Shown: positions 15,163 to 24,908 of the stretch, in pieces
How positions within the stretch are numbered: the stretch's first letter is position 1
Layout: each line of letters starts with the position of its first letter
NCBI RefSeq assembly: GCF_014530035.1
Contig: NZ_JACVMX010000012.1
Location: 1-60,397 of the forward strand
Source of the DNA: Leucobacter sp. cx-328
GTDB taxonomy: Bacteria > Actinomycetota > Actinomycetes > Actinomycetales > Microbacteriaceae
Direction: 5' to 3'
Length of the DNA: 60,397 nt
The notes under the pieces: model-generated
Told to the model about the DNA's origin: nothing
What the model saw: only the letters and a program-made list of their open reading frames with translations
The model's database searches: none
Position numbers and translations under genes: made by a program

Positions 15163-18100
15163 ATGAGCACTCAGGATCCGGCCCGTGGACGCACCACCGG
15201 AGTGACGCTCGGCGCCCTCGCAAAAGTCGGCTTTGACCGGTTGAGCGAGGCGCGTGAGCGGCTCACCGAAGTCGCCGAGGCGGTGCAGGTCGCAGTGCCT
15301 GCACTGCTCGACGGTGCAGCATGGGCTGCCGATCCTGATGGTGCGCTCGCACTCACGCAGCGCCTTGCTGCCGACCAGCCTGCGGCGCTCGAATGCCTCG
15401 GGACAGACGCGGATCGCTGGCGCCGCTGGTGGATGCTCACCGGCTCCTCCGTGGCGCTTGGCGAATTTCTCTACCGAAACCCCAGCCAGATCTCCCGGGT
15501 GACGAGTCAGGACGGAGCTCGACCGAGCCTGGCCCAGGCAAATGCCGAGCTGCGCGCAGCAGTCACCGCAGCGGGCTCTGCCACCGCAGCCGATTCGCCG
15601 GCAGTGGTCGATGCTGCAGGGATACTCCCAGGTGAACAGGGGAGTAGCGCGCTCCGGGTTGCCTACCGCACCCTGCTTGCGGAGCTCATGCTCTGGGATC
15701 TGCATGAGAGCGCAGCAGGTCGCGCACTCGAAGCATCGAGTACGACCTCGGCTGGGCTCACGATTTTGGCTGAGTCGGCCATTGAAATCGGCCTGCTCGT
15801 TGCACGAGCAGGCCTCGAAGTCGGCACTGCAGGAACCCCGGTCTCAAGGAAGCGTCTTGACACACTGCAACTCGCGGTCATCGGCATGGGTAAGTGCGGA
15901 GCGCGCGAGCTCAATGTTGTGTCTGATGTTGACGTGATCTACGTCGCGGGGACGGCCGATGAGGAGACGCTTGACGGCGATGCGCTGATCCGCGTCGCCA
16001 CGAAACTCGCAAGTGAGCTCATGCGAGTGATCCATGACCCGGGACTCGAACCAGCCCTGTGGGAGATTGACCCAAACCTGCGCCCTGAGGGGCGGCAGGG
16101 GGCACTCGTGCGCACGCTCGGTTCTATGCGCGCATACTATGAGCGCTGGGCGAAGGCATGGGAGTTCCAGGCGCTCATGAAAGCGCGTGCGATCGCAGGC
16201 GACCTAGAACTCGGCCAAGCGTTCGTCGATTTCACGCGGCCAATGGTGTGGGCGTCGGGTGGCCGCGAAGACTTCGTTGGCTCGGTGCAACGCATGCGCG
16301 AACGCGTCACTGAGCACATTGCACTCGAAGATGTTGACCACCAGTTAAAGCTCGGACCGGGTGGTTTACGCGACATCGAATTCAGTGTGCAGCTTCTGCA
16401 ACTCGTGCACGGCCAGTATGACGAGCGCCTGCAATTGAGCGGAACACTCGAGTCACTCGACGCGCTCGTCGCCGGGGGATACGTCGCCCGCAGCGACGGC
16501 GATCGGCTCGTGGAAGCGTACCGGTTCTTGCGCGTGCTGGAGCACCGCTTGCAGTTGCGCGACCTGCGTCGGACTGCGCTCATGCCGCGGGACGAGGATG
16601 AGCTGCGCATACTCGCCCGTGCAAGCGGCTTCGCCGAGAGCGCCAACGCATTGATTGAATCTTGGGAACAGGTCAAGCGCGACGTTCGTCGTTTGCATCT
16701 GAAGATCTTCTATGCGCCGCTGTTGAGCGCCGTCTCTGAGCTGCCAGACGAAGAGTTCGTCCTCGGCTCCGACGAGGCCCGCGCGCGACTGCAGAGTATC
16801 GGTTTTCGAGATCCAGAGGGCGCGTTCAGGCACCTTGCCGCGCTCACGCGCGGGACCTCGCGTCGCGCGAAGATTCATCGGAATCTCGCACCCGTGCTGC
16901 TCCAGTGGCTCGCAGACGGCACCGACCCTGACTTCGGCCTCCTTGCCTTTAGGCGAGTGAGTGAAGCAAACACCGACAAGCAGTGGTACCTACGTTTGCT
17001 GCGTGATGGCTACGAGGCCGCTGAGCGGCTGACGGGTGTTCTTTCTAACTCACGATTCATCGCGGATCTCCTCGAAACCACACCAGACGCCGTCGCCTGG
17101 CTAGAACGTGATGACCAGCTCAGGCCACTCATGCTCGATCAGTTGCGCGGCGAGATGCGTGCACTCACCTCTCGCAGAGCAACGCTCGAAGATGCAGGGC
17201 GCGCGCTGCGCAATGTGCACCGTCGAGAGATATTGCGCATCGCGATGGGGCGCACGGTCGGGGTGCTCTCCGAGCGGGAGGTTTCACTCGGCCTCGACGC
17301 GGCACACACAGCTTTGCTTGACAGTCTGTTGCTTGCTGTACGCGAACACAGTGACGAGACTGCAGTATCGCTTGAAGTGTCGCTCATTGCGATGGGGCGC
17401 TACGGCGGAGGCGAGCTTGGCTTTGCATCAGACATCGACTTGCTCGCTGTCTACCGCGCCCCCGAGGGCATGCCTGGCGACAAAGCTCAGCGCGCAGCGG
17501 TCAAGCTTGTGACCGAGATGAAGCAGCTGGTGTCTGATCCGCGCTTCTCAGTCGATCTAGACTTTGATCTGCGTCCCGAGGGGAAAAACGGCCCGCTTGC
17601 GCGCAGTCTCAGCGCCTACCGCAGCTATTACACGCGTTGGTCGGTTGACTGGGAAGCCCAGGCGCTGTTGCGTGCTCGCGCCGTAGCTGGTGACGCCGCT
17701 CTTGGACAGGCCTTCATCGAACTTGCCGATGAGATTCGTTACCCGGCGACATTCACCGATGCGCAGGTGCGAGAGGTGCGTCGCATCAAGGCCCGCGTTG
17801 AGGCCGAGCGCCTGCCACAAGGCGCAAGCCCGAAGCTGCATCTCAAGCTCGGTCCCGGCGGCATTTCTGACGTGGAATGGCTCGTACAGTTGCTGCAGTT
17901 GCAACACGGGGCGACGACGCCATCAATGCGGACCTCAGCAACGCTCGAAGCGCTGAGTGCCGCCGTTGACGCCGGGTTTATTGAGGCGAGCGATGCCGAC
18001 CTCCTACGTGAGTCGTGGGAGTATGCCAGCACGGTGCGATCCGCGCTCAAACTCTCATCTGGGCGCGCGAGTGACGTGCTGCCGGTCGACTGGGGGCAGC

Positions 18101-18249
18101 TTGTCGGCGTCGCGGGAATTCTTGGGCATCCCCGAGATCAGACGTCAGAGCTCAGCGAACGTTGGCTCTCGCTGTCCCGCCGCGCGCGCGTGGTATTCGA
18201 ACGTGAGTTCTTTGGTTACGAAGAGCCGCCGCTGTACACCGCATACTGA
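15163..18249 (+). CDS. glnE: Bifunctional glutamine synthetase adenylyltransferase/deadenylase
   Basis: A 1028-residue two-headed nucleotidyltransferase that adds and removes AMP on glutamine synthetase according to nitrogen status. The deadenylase half has IGMGKCGARELNVVSDVDV at about 240-260, and the adenylylase half has IAMGRYGGGELGFASDIDL at about 742-760; both keep the G..D-x-D metal motif. Each half is followed by a helical segment with LKLGPGG..D(I/V)E. Length is usual for the actinobacterial form. It overlaps no gene but follows glnA2 by 5 bp, so they form an operon. Its target should be GlnA1, encoded opposite. The ribosome site is weak, which suggests coupling to glnA2 translation. 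Confidence 0.95.
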   Translation: MSTQDPARGRTTGVTLGALAKVGFDRLSEARERLTEVAEAVQVAVPALLDGAAWAADPDGALALTQRLAADQPAALECLGTDADRWRRWWMLTGSSVALGEFLYRNPSQISRVTSQDGARPSLAQANAELRAAVTAAGSATAADSPAVVDAAGILPGEQGSSALRVAYRTLLAELMLWDLHESAAGRALEASSTTSAGLTILAESAIEIGLLVARAGLEVGTAGTPVSRKRLDTLQLAVIGMGKCGARELNVVSDVDVIYVAGTADEETLDGDALIRVATKLASELMRVIHDPGLEPALWEIDPNLRPEGRQGALVRTLGSMRAYYERWAKAWEFQALMKARAIAGDLELGQAFVDFTRPMVWASGGREDFVGSVQRMRERVTEHIALEDVDHQLKLGPGGLRDIEFSVQLLQLVHGQYDERLQLSGTLESLDALVAGGYVARSDGDRLVEAYRFLRVLEHRLQLRDLRRTALMPRDEDELRILARASGFAESANALIESWEQVKRDVRRLHLKIFYAPLLSAVSELPDEEFVLGSDEARARLQSIGFRDPEGAFRHLAALTRGTSRRAKIHRNLAPVLLQWLADGTDPDFGLLAFRRVSEANTDKQWYLRLLRDGYEAAERLTGVLSNSRFIADLLETTPDAVAWLERDDQLRPLMLDQLRGEMRALTSRRATLEDAGRALRNVHRREILRIAMGRTVGVLSEREVSLGLDAAHTALLDSLLLAVREHSDETAVSLEVSLIAMGRYGGGELGFASDIDLLAVYRAPEGMPGDKAQRAAVKLVTEMKQLVSDPRFSVDLDFDLRPEGKNGPLARSLSAYRSYYTRWSVDWEAQALLRARAVAGDAALGQAFIELADEIRYPATFTDAQVREVRRIKARVEAERLPQGASPKLHLKLGPGGISDVEWLVQLLQLQHGATTPSMRTSATLEALSAAVDAGFIEASDADLLRESWEYASTVRSALKLSSGRASDVLPVDWGQLVGVAGILGHPRDQTSELSERWLSLSRRARVVFEREFFGYEEPPLYTAY

Positions 18250-18312
18250 GAAGACACGAGCTGTTCACCAACCAGTTCACGTCGAGCTCTGGTGTTTCCT
18301 ATGAACCAGGCA

Positions 18313-18318
18313 TACTGT
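18313..18318 (+). promoter_or_regulatory. Leaderless-type -10 (TACTGT) before small ORF
   Basis: TACTGT is followed by GGGAAAC and then the ATG at 18326, the 7-nt spacing seen before other genes of the window. Confidence 0.35.
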
Positions 18319-18325
18319 GGGAAAC

Positions 18326-18403
18326 ATGAAATATCTGCAGCAAATCCTCGAAGCGCTGCTCGCGGAAACGGACTATGAGGTCGCCGACGAAGCAGAGGCC
18401 TGA
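18326..18403 (+). CDS. Candidate small protein, 25 residues
   Basis: An ATG frame in the 235-bp gap between glnE and glnA1 encodes MKYLQQILEALLAETDYEVA plus an acidic tail. The first 15 residues could form an amphipathic helix and the last ten are mostly Asp, Glu and Ala. Codon thirds are mostly G or C, as in neighbouring genes. A -10-like hexamer lies 7 nt upstream, and a strong two-way terminator follows 24 bp after the stop. It is not recognised as any known family. It could be a regulatory peptide of the nitrogen block or chance coding. Confidence 0.4.
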   Translation: MKYLQQILEALLAETDYEVADEAEA

Positions 18404-18426
18404 GCGCGAAAGCTCTCCCAACATAC

Positions 18427-18472
18427 GAGAAAGCCTCGCGGTTCACAGTGACGTGAACCGCGAGGCTTTCTC
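18427..18472. terminator. Bidirectional terminator between glnE side and glnA1
   Basis: A perfect 20-bp stem (18427-18446 with 18453-18472) around a 6-nt loop starts GAGAAAGCCTCGCGG. It ends transcripts from both directions: glnA2-glnE and the small ORF on plus, glnA1 on minus. Confidence 0.88.
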
Positions 18473-18484
18473 GTTACTACCTAC

Positions 18485-19909
18485 TTAGCAGCCGAAGTAC
18501 ATCTCGAACTCGTAGGGGTGGGGGCGGAGGGTCATCGGGACGATCTCGGTCTCGCGCTTGAGATCGATCCAAGTCTTGATGAGCTCTTCGGTGAACACGC
18601 CACCCTCGAGGAGGTACGCGTTGTCTGCCTCGAGTGCACTGAGCGCAGCCTCAAGGTTCTGCGGTACCTGGGGGATGTTCTGAGCTTCCTCAGGGGGCAG
18701 CTCGTAGAGATCCTTGTCGATCGGAGCGATCGGCTCAATGCGGTTGCGGATACCGTCGATACCAGCCATGAGCTGAGCCGCGAACGCGAGGTAGGGGTTA
18801 CCCGATGCGTCAGGTGCGCGGAACTCGATGCGCTTTGCCTTCGGGTTCGAACCGGTGAGCGGGATACGAACCGCTGCCGAACGGTTACCTGCCGAGTACG
18901 CAAGGTTGATCGGAGCTTCGTAGCCCTTCACCAGACGGCGGTAGCTGTTGATAGTCGGGTTCGTGAACGCGAGGAGCGACGGTGCGTGGTGCAGGATGCC
19001 GCCAATGTACCAACGAGCGATATCGGAGAGGCCAGCGTAGCCTTCTTCGTCGAAGAACAGCGGCTCGCCGTCCTTCCAAAGTGACATGTGGGTGTGCATG
19101 CCCGAGCCTGCATCGCCGAAGACGGGCTTCGGCATGAAGGTTGCGGTCTTGCCCCAGAGCTCTGCTGTGTTCTTCACGATGTACTTGAACTTGAGCAGAT
19201 CATCTGCCGAGTTCACCATCGTATCGAAGCGGTAGTTGATCTCTGCCTGGCCGGGAGCACCAACCTCGTGGTGTGCGCGCTCAAGCTTCAGGCCAGCCTC
19301 AATGAGGCGAACCGAGATGTCGTCACGCAGGTCAGCCTGCTTGTCGACGGGCGAAACGGGGAAGTAGCCGCCCTTGAGTCGGGTCGTGTTTCCGAGGTTG
19401 CCGCCTTCGACCTTTGCTGCCGAGTTCCAGTACGCCTCTTCCGAGTCAATTTCGTAGAACGTGCGGTTGGGCTTCGTTTCGTAACGAACCGAATCGAGGA
19501 TGTAGAACTCAGCTTCGGGAGCGAAGAACGCGGTGTCTGCAATGCCGGTCGAAGCGAGGAAGCGCTCGGCCTTCTTTGCAACCTGGCGGGGATCCTTCGA
19601 GAAGATCTCGCCCGTGCGGGGGTTGAAAATGTCGCAGAGGATGATGAGGGTGCGCTCGGCACGGAACTGGTCGATGTAGCAGGTGGTGACATCGGGAATC
19701 AGCTGCAGGTCGCTCTCTGCAATGCTTACGAACCCGCGAATCGACGATCCGTCAAACATCTGTCCAACTTCGAAGAAGTCTTCATCAACAGCTGCGCCGG
19801 GGATGTTGAAGTGCTGCTGCACGCCCGGGAGATCTGTGAAACGAATGTCGAGGAACTTGACGTCCGTTTCCTGAATGTAATCGATGACTTCTTGGGGCGT
19901 TTTGAACAT
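18485..19909 (-). CDS. glnA: Glutamine synthetase type I (GlnA1)
   Basis: A 474-residue type I-beta glutamine synthetase making glutamine from glutamate, ammonia and ATP as a dodecamer. The N-terminal [20 protein letters not shown] is the family start. Catalytic motifs are [27 protein letters not shown] and [16 protein letters not shown]. The adenylylation site is intact in [16 protein letters not shown], placing the modified Tyr near residue 402, so it is a plausible GlnE target. AAGGAA 7 nt upstream supports the start at 19909 rather than the earlier in-frame codon. It is expressed alone and faces the glnE block. Confidence 0.96.
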   Translation of the reverse strand: MFKTPQEVIDYIQETDVKFLDIRFTDLPGVQQHFNIPGAAVDEDFFEVGQMFDGSSIRGFVSIAESDLQLIPDVTTCYIDQFRAERTLIILCDIFNPRTGEIFSKDPRQVAKKAERFLASTGIADTAFFAPEAEFYILDSVRYETKPNRTFYEIDSEEAYWNSAAKVEGGNLGNTTRLKGGYFPVSPVDKQADLRDDISVRLIEAGLKLERAHHEVGAPGQAEINYRFDTMVNSADDLLKFKYIVKNTAELWGKTATFMPKPVFGDAGSGMHTHMSLWKDGEPLFFDEEGYAGLSDIARWYIGGILHHAPSLLAFTNPTINSYRRLVKGYEAPINLAYSAGNRSAAVRIPLTGSNPKAKRIEFRAPDASGNPYLAFAAQLMAGIDGIRNRIEPIAPIDKDLYELPPEEAQNIPQVPQNLEAALSALEADNAYLLEGGVFTEELIKTWIDLKRETEIVPMTLRPHPYEFEMYFGC

Positions 19910-19956
19910 GTGGTTCCTTAGCATCTGAAGACGTACGCGTCGGTACTAGCTTACAG

Positions 19957-20382
19957 TTACGCGGTGCGGATGAGTACCGTGCCCGCGATTTTGTCGTGGA
20001 ATCCGCGCTGGTCTGAGTCCCAAACCAAGACGGGAATCACGAGGACGAGCAGGAGCGTGCGCACGATGGGGCGCCACGGTCCGACCCAGGTCCCATTGAG
20101 CGAAACCAAGCGCATGCCGGTGAGGCGATGGCCGATGGATCCGCCGATTGTGGGAATGAAAACAATCTGGATGAGGGCGAAGAACACGAGGTTCCATACG
20201 CTTGCTAGCTCGCCACCGATGAGCAGGTAGGCGGGGATTGCTGCGAGCACCCAGTCAATACAGATTGCAAGCAAACGGCGACCTACGCGCCCAACTGACC
20301 TGGGGCCCGACTCGGGAAGACCGAGCCGTTCACCTGGCCACGTGCTGGGTGCGAGGTCGCCGAACTTCTGCTGCTGTGCCAC
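19957..20382 (-). CDS. RDD-family membrane protein
   Basis: A 141-residue membrane protein with about three hydrophobic segments. The first has RRLLAICIDWVLAAIPAYLL, which carries the Arg and Asp of the RDD motif. Then come GSIGHRLTGMRLVSLNG and a closing WDSDQRGFHDKIAGTVLI, both diagnostic of RDD proteins. Role unknown; some relatives act in ion or osmolyte exchange. The GTG start lies 6 bp after the DUF4191 gene's stop, so the two are a two-gene operon. It is a conserved neighbour of glnA in actinobacteria. Confidence 0.9.
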   Translation of the reverse strand: MAQQQKFGDLAPSTWPGERLGLPESGPRSVGRVGRRLLAICIDWVLAAIPAYLLIGGELASVWNLVFFALIQIVFIPTIGGSIGHRLTGMRLVSLNGTWVGPWRPIVRTLLLVLVIPVLVWDSDQRGFHDKIAGTVLIRTA

Positions 20383-20388
20383 GACGAT

Positions 20389-21084
20389 TTAGCGGGGACG
20401 GCCTGCGGAACGAATACGGTTCGGGTCCATGCCCTTGGGGATGCCAACCGGCGACGCCTGAAGCGAGGAGAGACGGTTGAAGACTGCCTGGACCTCGTTA
20501 CGGTTCAGCTTCGGCTTCAGCTTAGTGAGTGTCTTTGAGAGCTTTGCGAGGGGGATGCCACCCTCATCGGGGCCAACGTAGAGGTGTACAACCTCAACGT
20601 TCATGAGTGCGCGCTTGATCTTGCGCTCTTCTTCCTGAGCCATGCGGCGGGTGCGCTGCAGCGAGCCTTCAGAAATGAGCACGACGCCACCGCGGCCAAC
20701 AACGCGGTAGACCGCGTCCTGCTGGCGGTTGATAGCGACGGGCACCTCAGAACCGCGCCAGCTGCGACGAAGTGCGCTCTGGACGATTGCGCCGACCGCA
20801 CCTGCGCGGCCCTCGATCTGGCTGTATGCCATTGCTTCTGCACGGCGACCGAGCACGATCATCGCGACGAGTAGACCAACGAGCGCGCCGGTGACGCACC
20901 AGAGGATCCAACCGATCCAGTTCGAGTGCAGGAGGAGTGCGACAAGCACGCCTGCGAGGATCGGGCCAACGAACGACACGATCATGAGGGGCGTCAGTGC
21001 CCGATCATGCACGCGTGTGTTCTGGTAAACCTGCACCATTTGCTTGATGCGGCCCGGTGCCTTCTGCTGCTTTTCCTTTGCCAT
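20389..21084 (-). CDS. DUF4191 family membrane protein
   Basis: A 231-residue protein with a basic N-terminus, two hydrophobic segments (about 32-52 and 57-80) and a long cytoplasmic part. Recognisable family segments are VYRVVGRGGVVLISEG and KLSKTLTKLKPKLNRNEV. Function is unknown; it is conserved beside the RDD gene and lipoate or glutamine synthetase genes in actinobacteria. No good Shine-Dalgarno is present, but TACTCT stands 7 nt upstream of the ATG. Confidence 0.86.
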   Translation of the reverse strand: MAKEKQQKAPGRIKQMVQVYQNTRVHDRALTPLMIVSFVGPILAGVLVALLLHSNWIGWILWCVTGALVGLLVAMIVLGRRAEAMAYSQIEGRAGAVGAIVQSALRRSWRGSEVPVAINRQQDAVYRVVGRGGVVLISEGSLQRTRRMAQEEERKIKRALMNVEVVHLYVGPDEGGIPLAKLSKTLTKLKPKLNRNEVQAVFNRLSSLQASPVGIPKGMDPNRIRSAGRPR

Positions 21085-21091
21085 ACCTTCT

Positions 21092-21097
21092 AGAGTA
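21092..21097 (-). promoter_or_regulatory. Leaderless-type -10 (TACTCT) of DUF4191 gene
   Basis: On the minus strand TACTCT is followed by AGAAGGT and the ATG at 21084. Confidence 0.45.
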
Positions 21098-21226
21098 CCG
21101 CGTATTCGTGCACGGATTTGACACGTTCGCTACGAGCCGTCGGTTCTTTCCACAGGGGTGGTTTTTACTCGTTGCCAAGTGACTTGAATTTCGCGAAACT
21201 GGGCACTTTCGTGAAGGGAGAGCATC

Positions 21227-21694
21227 ATGGCTGGTGAGTCGCGTGAGGGGGCCGCAGCGTGGCACGCGGGGCTGATTCTCGAGGTGTTTCGGCTCGCGGC
21301 AGCGGCGGCAGAGCGCGACCAGTGTCTTGGTGCGCGTCTCGAGCTGCGGTTTAGTGTGCGGAGCCGGCGCGAGGGTGCAGCAGCCGAGGGAACGCGGTTG
21401 CTACAGCACAACTCCTCAGCCGGCATGCGTGGCTGGTGGAGATGGGCGCGGATCACCCAGATGAGTGTTGCTCACATTCGGTCGGGGCATGACCTTGGAT
21501 GTGAGGCTATCGGAGTGTCGCTTGCAGAACTTGAACGGTTCCTCGCGATCCACGACGAGTGCGACGTCACTGAATTCCTGCTTGAGGGCGTGCGTGTGTG
21601 CGTCTCCGAGCTTGCTGATTCTGGGGGAGTGCCGCACGGTTGTGGGCTGTTTGAGTTGCTGTCGCACGAGGTGTGCTCACGACTCACTTGGTAA
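21227..21694 (+). CDS. Hypothetical protein, unrecognised
   Basis: A 155-residue frame with AGGGAGA 6 nt before its ATG. The N-terminal half is Ala- and Arg-rich, with a segment MRGWWRWARITQMSVAH in the middle. Four of its five cysteines lie in the last 70 residues (DECDVTEFLL, RVCVSEL, HGCGLFELL, HEVCSRL). No known domain is recognised and no transmembrane segment is clear. The gene stands alone between divergent DUF4191 and convergent sucB. It may be a lineage-specific gene; it shares the terminator at 21760-21795. Confidence 0.5.
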   Translation: MAGESREGAAAWHAGLILEVFRLAAAAAERDQCLGARLELRFSVRSRREGAAAEGTRLLQHNSSAGMRGWWRWARITQMSVAHIRSGHDLGCEAIGVSLAELERFLAIHDECDVTEFLLEGVRVCVSELADSGGVPHGCGLFELLSHEVCSRLTW

Positions 21695-21759
21695 GGGGTG
21701 AGTGTATGCGTGCCGCATGTGCAGGGAGGAGGCACGCGGCACATAGTCTCCCGAGAAAA

Positions 21760-21795
21760 CACGTGAGCCCCCTGGGGTTCCAGGGGGCTCACGTG
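21760..21795. terminator. Bidirectional terminator after sucB
   Basis: CACGTGAGCCCCCTGG (21760-21775) pairs perfectly with CCAGGGGGCTCACGTG (21780-21795) across GGTT. On the minus strand it is followed by TTTTCTC, fitting the end of sucB. Confidence 0.9.
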
Positions 21796-21810
21796 AGAGA
21801 ACGGGGGGTA

Positions 21811-23484
21811 TTAGATACCGAGGTCGTTCTCGAAGTTACCTGCCTCGAGGCGCTGCTTCATCTGGCTGAGGAAGCGTGCGGCATCTGCGCCGTCGATGGT
21901 GCGGTGATCGTACGAGAGTGCGAGGTACACCATCGAGCGGATCGCGATTGCATCGCCCTCGGGAGTCGATACAACGCCGGGCTTCTTCACAACCGCACCG
22001 GTGCCAAGGATGGCCGACTGGGGGAGGAAGACGAGCGGGGTGTCGAAGAGTGCGCCGCGCGAACCGGTGTTCGTCAGGGTGAAGGTGCCACCGCTGAGCT
22101 CGTCCGGGGTGAGCTTGTTGTCGCGGGTGCGCGCAGCAAGGTCAGCGATATCAGCGGCAATTGCCGAGATGTTCTTCGAACCTGCGTCACGGAGGACGGG
22201 AGTCAGGAGACCACGCTCGGTGTCAACTGCGATCGCAATGTTCTCTGTCGAGGGGTAGACAATCTCGTTCTCTTCAACGGTCGAGTTGATGATCGGGAAG
22301 GTCTGGAGGGCCTCTGCTGCTGCAATGGCGAAGAACGGCATGAAGGAGAGCTTGTTGCCCGTCTTCTGCAGGAATTCATCCTTCTTGGCCTGGCGGAGCT
22401 GAGCGACGCGAGTCACGTCAACCTCGACCATGGTGGTGAGCTGAGCGGTTGCCTGCAGCGAAGCTACGGCGCGCTCTGCGATCACCTTACGGAGGCGGGT
22501 CATCTTCTGGCGGGTGCCGCGAAGTTCCGAAACCTCGTGAACTGCGGGTGCCGCGGCGGGGGCAGCTGCTGCAGGAGTCGTATCTGCAGCGGGCTTGGGC
22601 GCGGCAGCGATGACGTCTTCCTTGCGGATGCGGCCGCCAACGCCAGTGCCAGTAACCTGCTCGAGGCTTACGTTGAGCTCAGATGCGAGCTTGCGCACGA
22701 TCGGCGTTACGTAGTTCGGGTTCGATGCGGGTGCCGCTGCTGCCGGTGCAGGTGCTGCTGCAGGTGCGGGTGCGACTGCGGCCGCGGGTGCAACTGCGGG
22801 AGCGGGTGCTGCTGCGGGAGCGGCGGCAGCAGGTGCAGCAGGCGCTGCTACGGGTGCCGCAGGTGCTGCTGCAGGAGCGGGCGCGCCACTGCCGACGCGT
22901 GCGAGCACTGCGCCAACCTCAACGGTCTCATCCTCTTCCACGAGGATTGCCTGGAGTACGCCAGCAACGGGCGAGGGGACCTCGGTGTCGACCTTGTCAG
23001 TCGACACCTCCAGAAGTGGCTCATCAACTGCAACGGTCTCACCAACAGCCTTCAGCCAGCGAGTGACAGTGCCCTCAGTGATGCTCTCGCCGAGCGAGGG
23101 GAGCACGATGTCCTGTGCATCTGCGCTCGCTGCTGCGGGAGCTGCAGCCGCGGGGGCGGGGGCTGCTGTTGCAGGAGCTGCGGGGGCGGGGGCTGCCGCC
23201 GGTGCTGCTGCGGCCGGTGCGGGAGCTGCAGGCGCAGCCGCGCCACTGCCGTCACCAATGCGTACGAGCACGGCGCCAACCTCTGCGGTCTCATCTTCCT
23301 GTACGAGGATCTCCTCGATTACGCCAGCGACGGGCGAAGGAATCTCGGTGTCGACCTTGTCGGTCGAAACCTCGAGCAAAGGCTCATCAACTGCAACAGT
23401 GTCGCCAACGTTCTTGAGCCAACGGGTAACAGTACCCTCGGTGACACTCTCGCCCAGTGCGGGGAGGACTACCGATTCACTCAT
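21811..23484 (-). CDS. sucB: 2-oxo-acid dehydrogenase E2, dihydrolipoamide acyltransferase (SucB)
   Basis: A 557-residue E2 subunit passing acyl groups from lipoate to CoA in a 2-oxo-acid dehydrogenase complex. Two near-identical lipoyl domains (1-77 and 125-199) each hold VSTDKVDTE with the lipoylated Lys at 43 and 164. Ala/Pro-rich linkers (81-122, 201-252) flank them. The E3/E1-binding domain is near 257-295 ([17 protein letters not shown]), and the catalytic domain runs from 320 to the end with SYDHRTIDG (His about 527). GGAGAAT precedes the start. It follows lpdA in the same operon (50 bp). The substrate, 2-oxoglutarate or pyruvate, is inferred from relatives; no E1 gene is in the window. 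Confidence 0.93.
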   Translation of the reverse strand: MSESVVLPALGESVTEGTVTRWLKNVGDTVAVDEPLLEVSTDKVDTEIPSPVAGVIEEILVQEDETAEVGAVLVRIGDGSGAAAPAAPAPAAAAPAAAPAPAAPATAAPAPAAAAPAAASADAQDIVLPSLGESITEGTVTRWLKAVGETVAVDEPLLEVSTDKVDTEVPSPVAGVLQAILVEEDETVEVGAVLARVGSGAPAPAAAPAAPVAAPAAPAAAAPAAAPAPAVAPAAAVAPAPAAAPAPAAAAPASNPNYVTPIVRKLASELNVSLEQVTGTGVGGRIRKEDVIAAAPKPAADTTPAAAAPAAAPAVHEVSELRGTRQKMTRLRKVIAERAVASLQATAQLTTMVEVDVTRVAQLRQAKKDEFLQKTGNKLSFMPFFAIAAAEALQTFPIINSTVEENEIVYPSTENIAIAVDTERGLLTPVLRDAGSKNISAIAADIADLAARTRDNKLTPDELSGGTFTLTNTGSRGALFDTPLVFLPQSAILGTGAVVKKPGVVSTPEGDAIAIRSMVYLALSYDHRTIDGADAARFLSQMKQRLEAGNFENDLGI

Positions 23485-23534
23485 CGTGATTCTCCGTTTC
23501 TAAAAATGCTTCGTAAAAGTTTGTGGTGCGACGC

Positions 23535-24908
23535 TTAGATTGCGTGCAGGGGCTTGCCAGCGAGCTTCAGCATGGTTTCGCCGATGGTCTCGTTCTGAGT
23601 CGGGTGACCGTGAACGAAGGGAGCGACGTCCTCGGGGTATGCCTCCCAGTTCACGATGAGCTGTGCCTCGCCAACGAGTTCGCCGACACGAGCGCCTATC
23701 ATGTGCACGCCAACGACGGGGCCGTCAACGACACGGACTGCCTTGACCGAGCCGGCAGTACCAAGGATCGAGCTCTTCGCGTTGCCCGCAAGGTTGTACT
23801 CGTAGCTGGTGACCTTGTCGGCACCGTACTTTTCTTTCGCTGCTGCTTCGGTGAGACCGACCGATGCGATCTCGGGGTCGCAGTAGGTGACCTTCGGGAT
23901 ATTGACATCTTCAACGATGACAGGGTTCAAACCAGCGATTTCTTCTGCAACGAAGATGCCCTGCTGGTAGCCGCGGTGTGCGAGCTGCAAGCCTGGAACG
24001 ATGTCGCCAACTGCGTAGACGCCGGGGACGTTGGTCGCGAGGCGCTCGTTAGTGAGGACAAAGCCACGGTCCATCGCAACGCCAACCTCTTCGAAGCCAA
24101 GACCTGCGGTTGCCGGGCCGCGGCCCACTGCGACGAGTAGGTAGTCAGCCGAGATTGCCGAGCCGTCTTCGAGGGTGACGGTGACGCTCGAAGCGTCCTG
24201 CGTTACCGACTGGAAGCGAATGCCGGTCTTGAAATCGATACCGCGTTTGCGGAATGCGCGCTCGAGCTGCTTCGATACCGACTCCTCCTCGTTGGGAGCA
24301 AGGCGAGGGAGGCCCTCGATGATGGTGACCTCTGCACCGAACGAGCGCCAGACGCTTGCGAACTCAACGCCGATGACGCCGCCGCCGAGAACGATGACCT
24401 TCTTGGGGACCTCGGCGAGTTCGAGCGCGTGCTCGCTGGTGATCACACGGCCGCCGATTTCCAGGCCGGGGAGTGAACGCGAGTACGAGCCAGTGGCGAG
24501 AACAACGTGCTTGCCGATGATCTGATCCGCGCCCACCTGTACGGTGTTCGCCGCAACCAGGCGCCCCTCGCCGGCAATAACGGTCACGCCGTTTGCCTTG
24601 AGGAGACCCTGCAGGCCCTTGTGCTTACCTGCCACAAGATTGGTGCGGAATGCGTTCACGCCGGCCATATCGATGCCAGCAACGTTCGAAATGACGCCGT
24701 ATGCCGCGCCTTCGCGAGCCACATCAGCAATCTCAGCCGAGTGGAGGAGAGCCTTCGTTGGCACGCAGCCACGATGGAGGCACGTGCCACCAAGCTTGTC
24801 CTTCTCAATGACCGCTGCGGTCATGCCCAGCTGTCGTGCGCGGATCGCGGTTGCGTATCCTGCGCTGCCACCGCCGAGAACGACGACGTCAAATTGCTGT
24901 TCGGTCAC
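23535..24908 (-). CDS. lpdA: Dihydrolipoyl dehydrogenase (E3)
   Basis: A 457-residue flavoprotein reoxidising dihydrolipoamide with NAD+. The FAD motif is VVLGGGSAGYATAIRA (8-23), the redox pair sits in GGTCLHRGCVP with Cys43 and Cys48, the NAD motif is VIVLGGGVIGVEFAS near 170, and the closing catalytic segment is HGHPTQNETIGE. It starts with GTG (24906-24908), preceded by AAGGAG at 7 nt. It heads the lpdA-sucB operon and likely serves all the cell's 2-oxo-acid complexes. Confidence 0.95.
   Translation of the reverse strand: MTEQQFDVVVLGGGSAGYATAIRARQLGMTAAVIEKDKLGGTCLHRGCVPTKALLHSAEIADVAREGAAYGVISNVAGIDMAGVNAFRTNLVAGKHKGLQGLLKANGVTVIAGEGRLVAANTVQVGADQIIGKHVVLATGSYSRSLPGLEIGGRVITSEHALELAEVPKKVIVLGGGVIGVEFASVWRSFGAEVTIIEGLPRLAPNEEESVSKQLERAFRKRGIDFKTGIRFQSVTQDASSVTVTLEDGSAISADYLLVAVGRGPATAGLGFEEVGVAMDRGFVLTNERLATNVPGVYAVGDIVPGLQLAHRGYQQGIFVAEEIAGLNPVIVEDVNIPKVTYCDPEIASVGLTEAAAKEKYGADKVTSYEYNLAGNAKSSILGTAGSVKAVRVVDGPVVGVHMIGARVGELVGEAQLIVNWEAYPEDVAPFVHGHPTQNETIGETMLKLAGKPLHAI

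Noticed and set aside
21673..23538. A 621-codon, Cys/Gly-rich open frame on the plus strand
   Set aside because: It is the antisense shadow of sucB, created by the Ala/Pro-rich linkers; sucB has full domain support.
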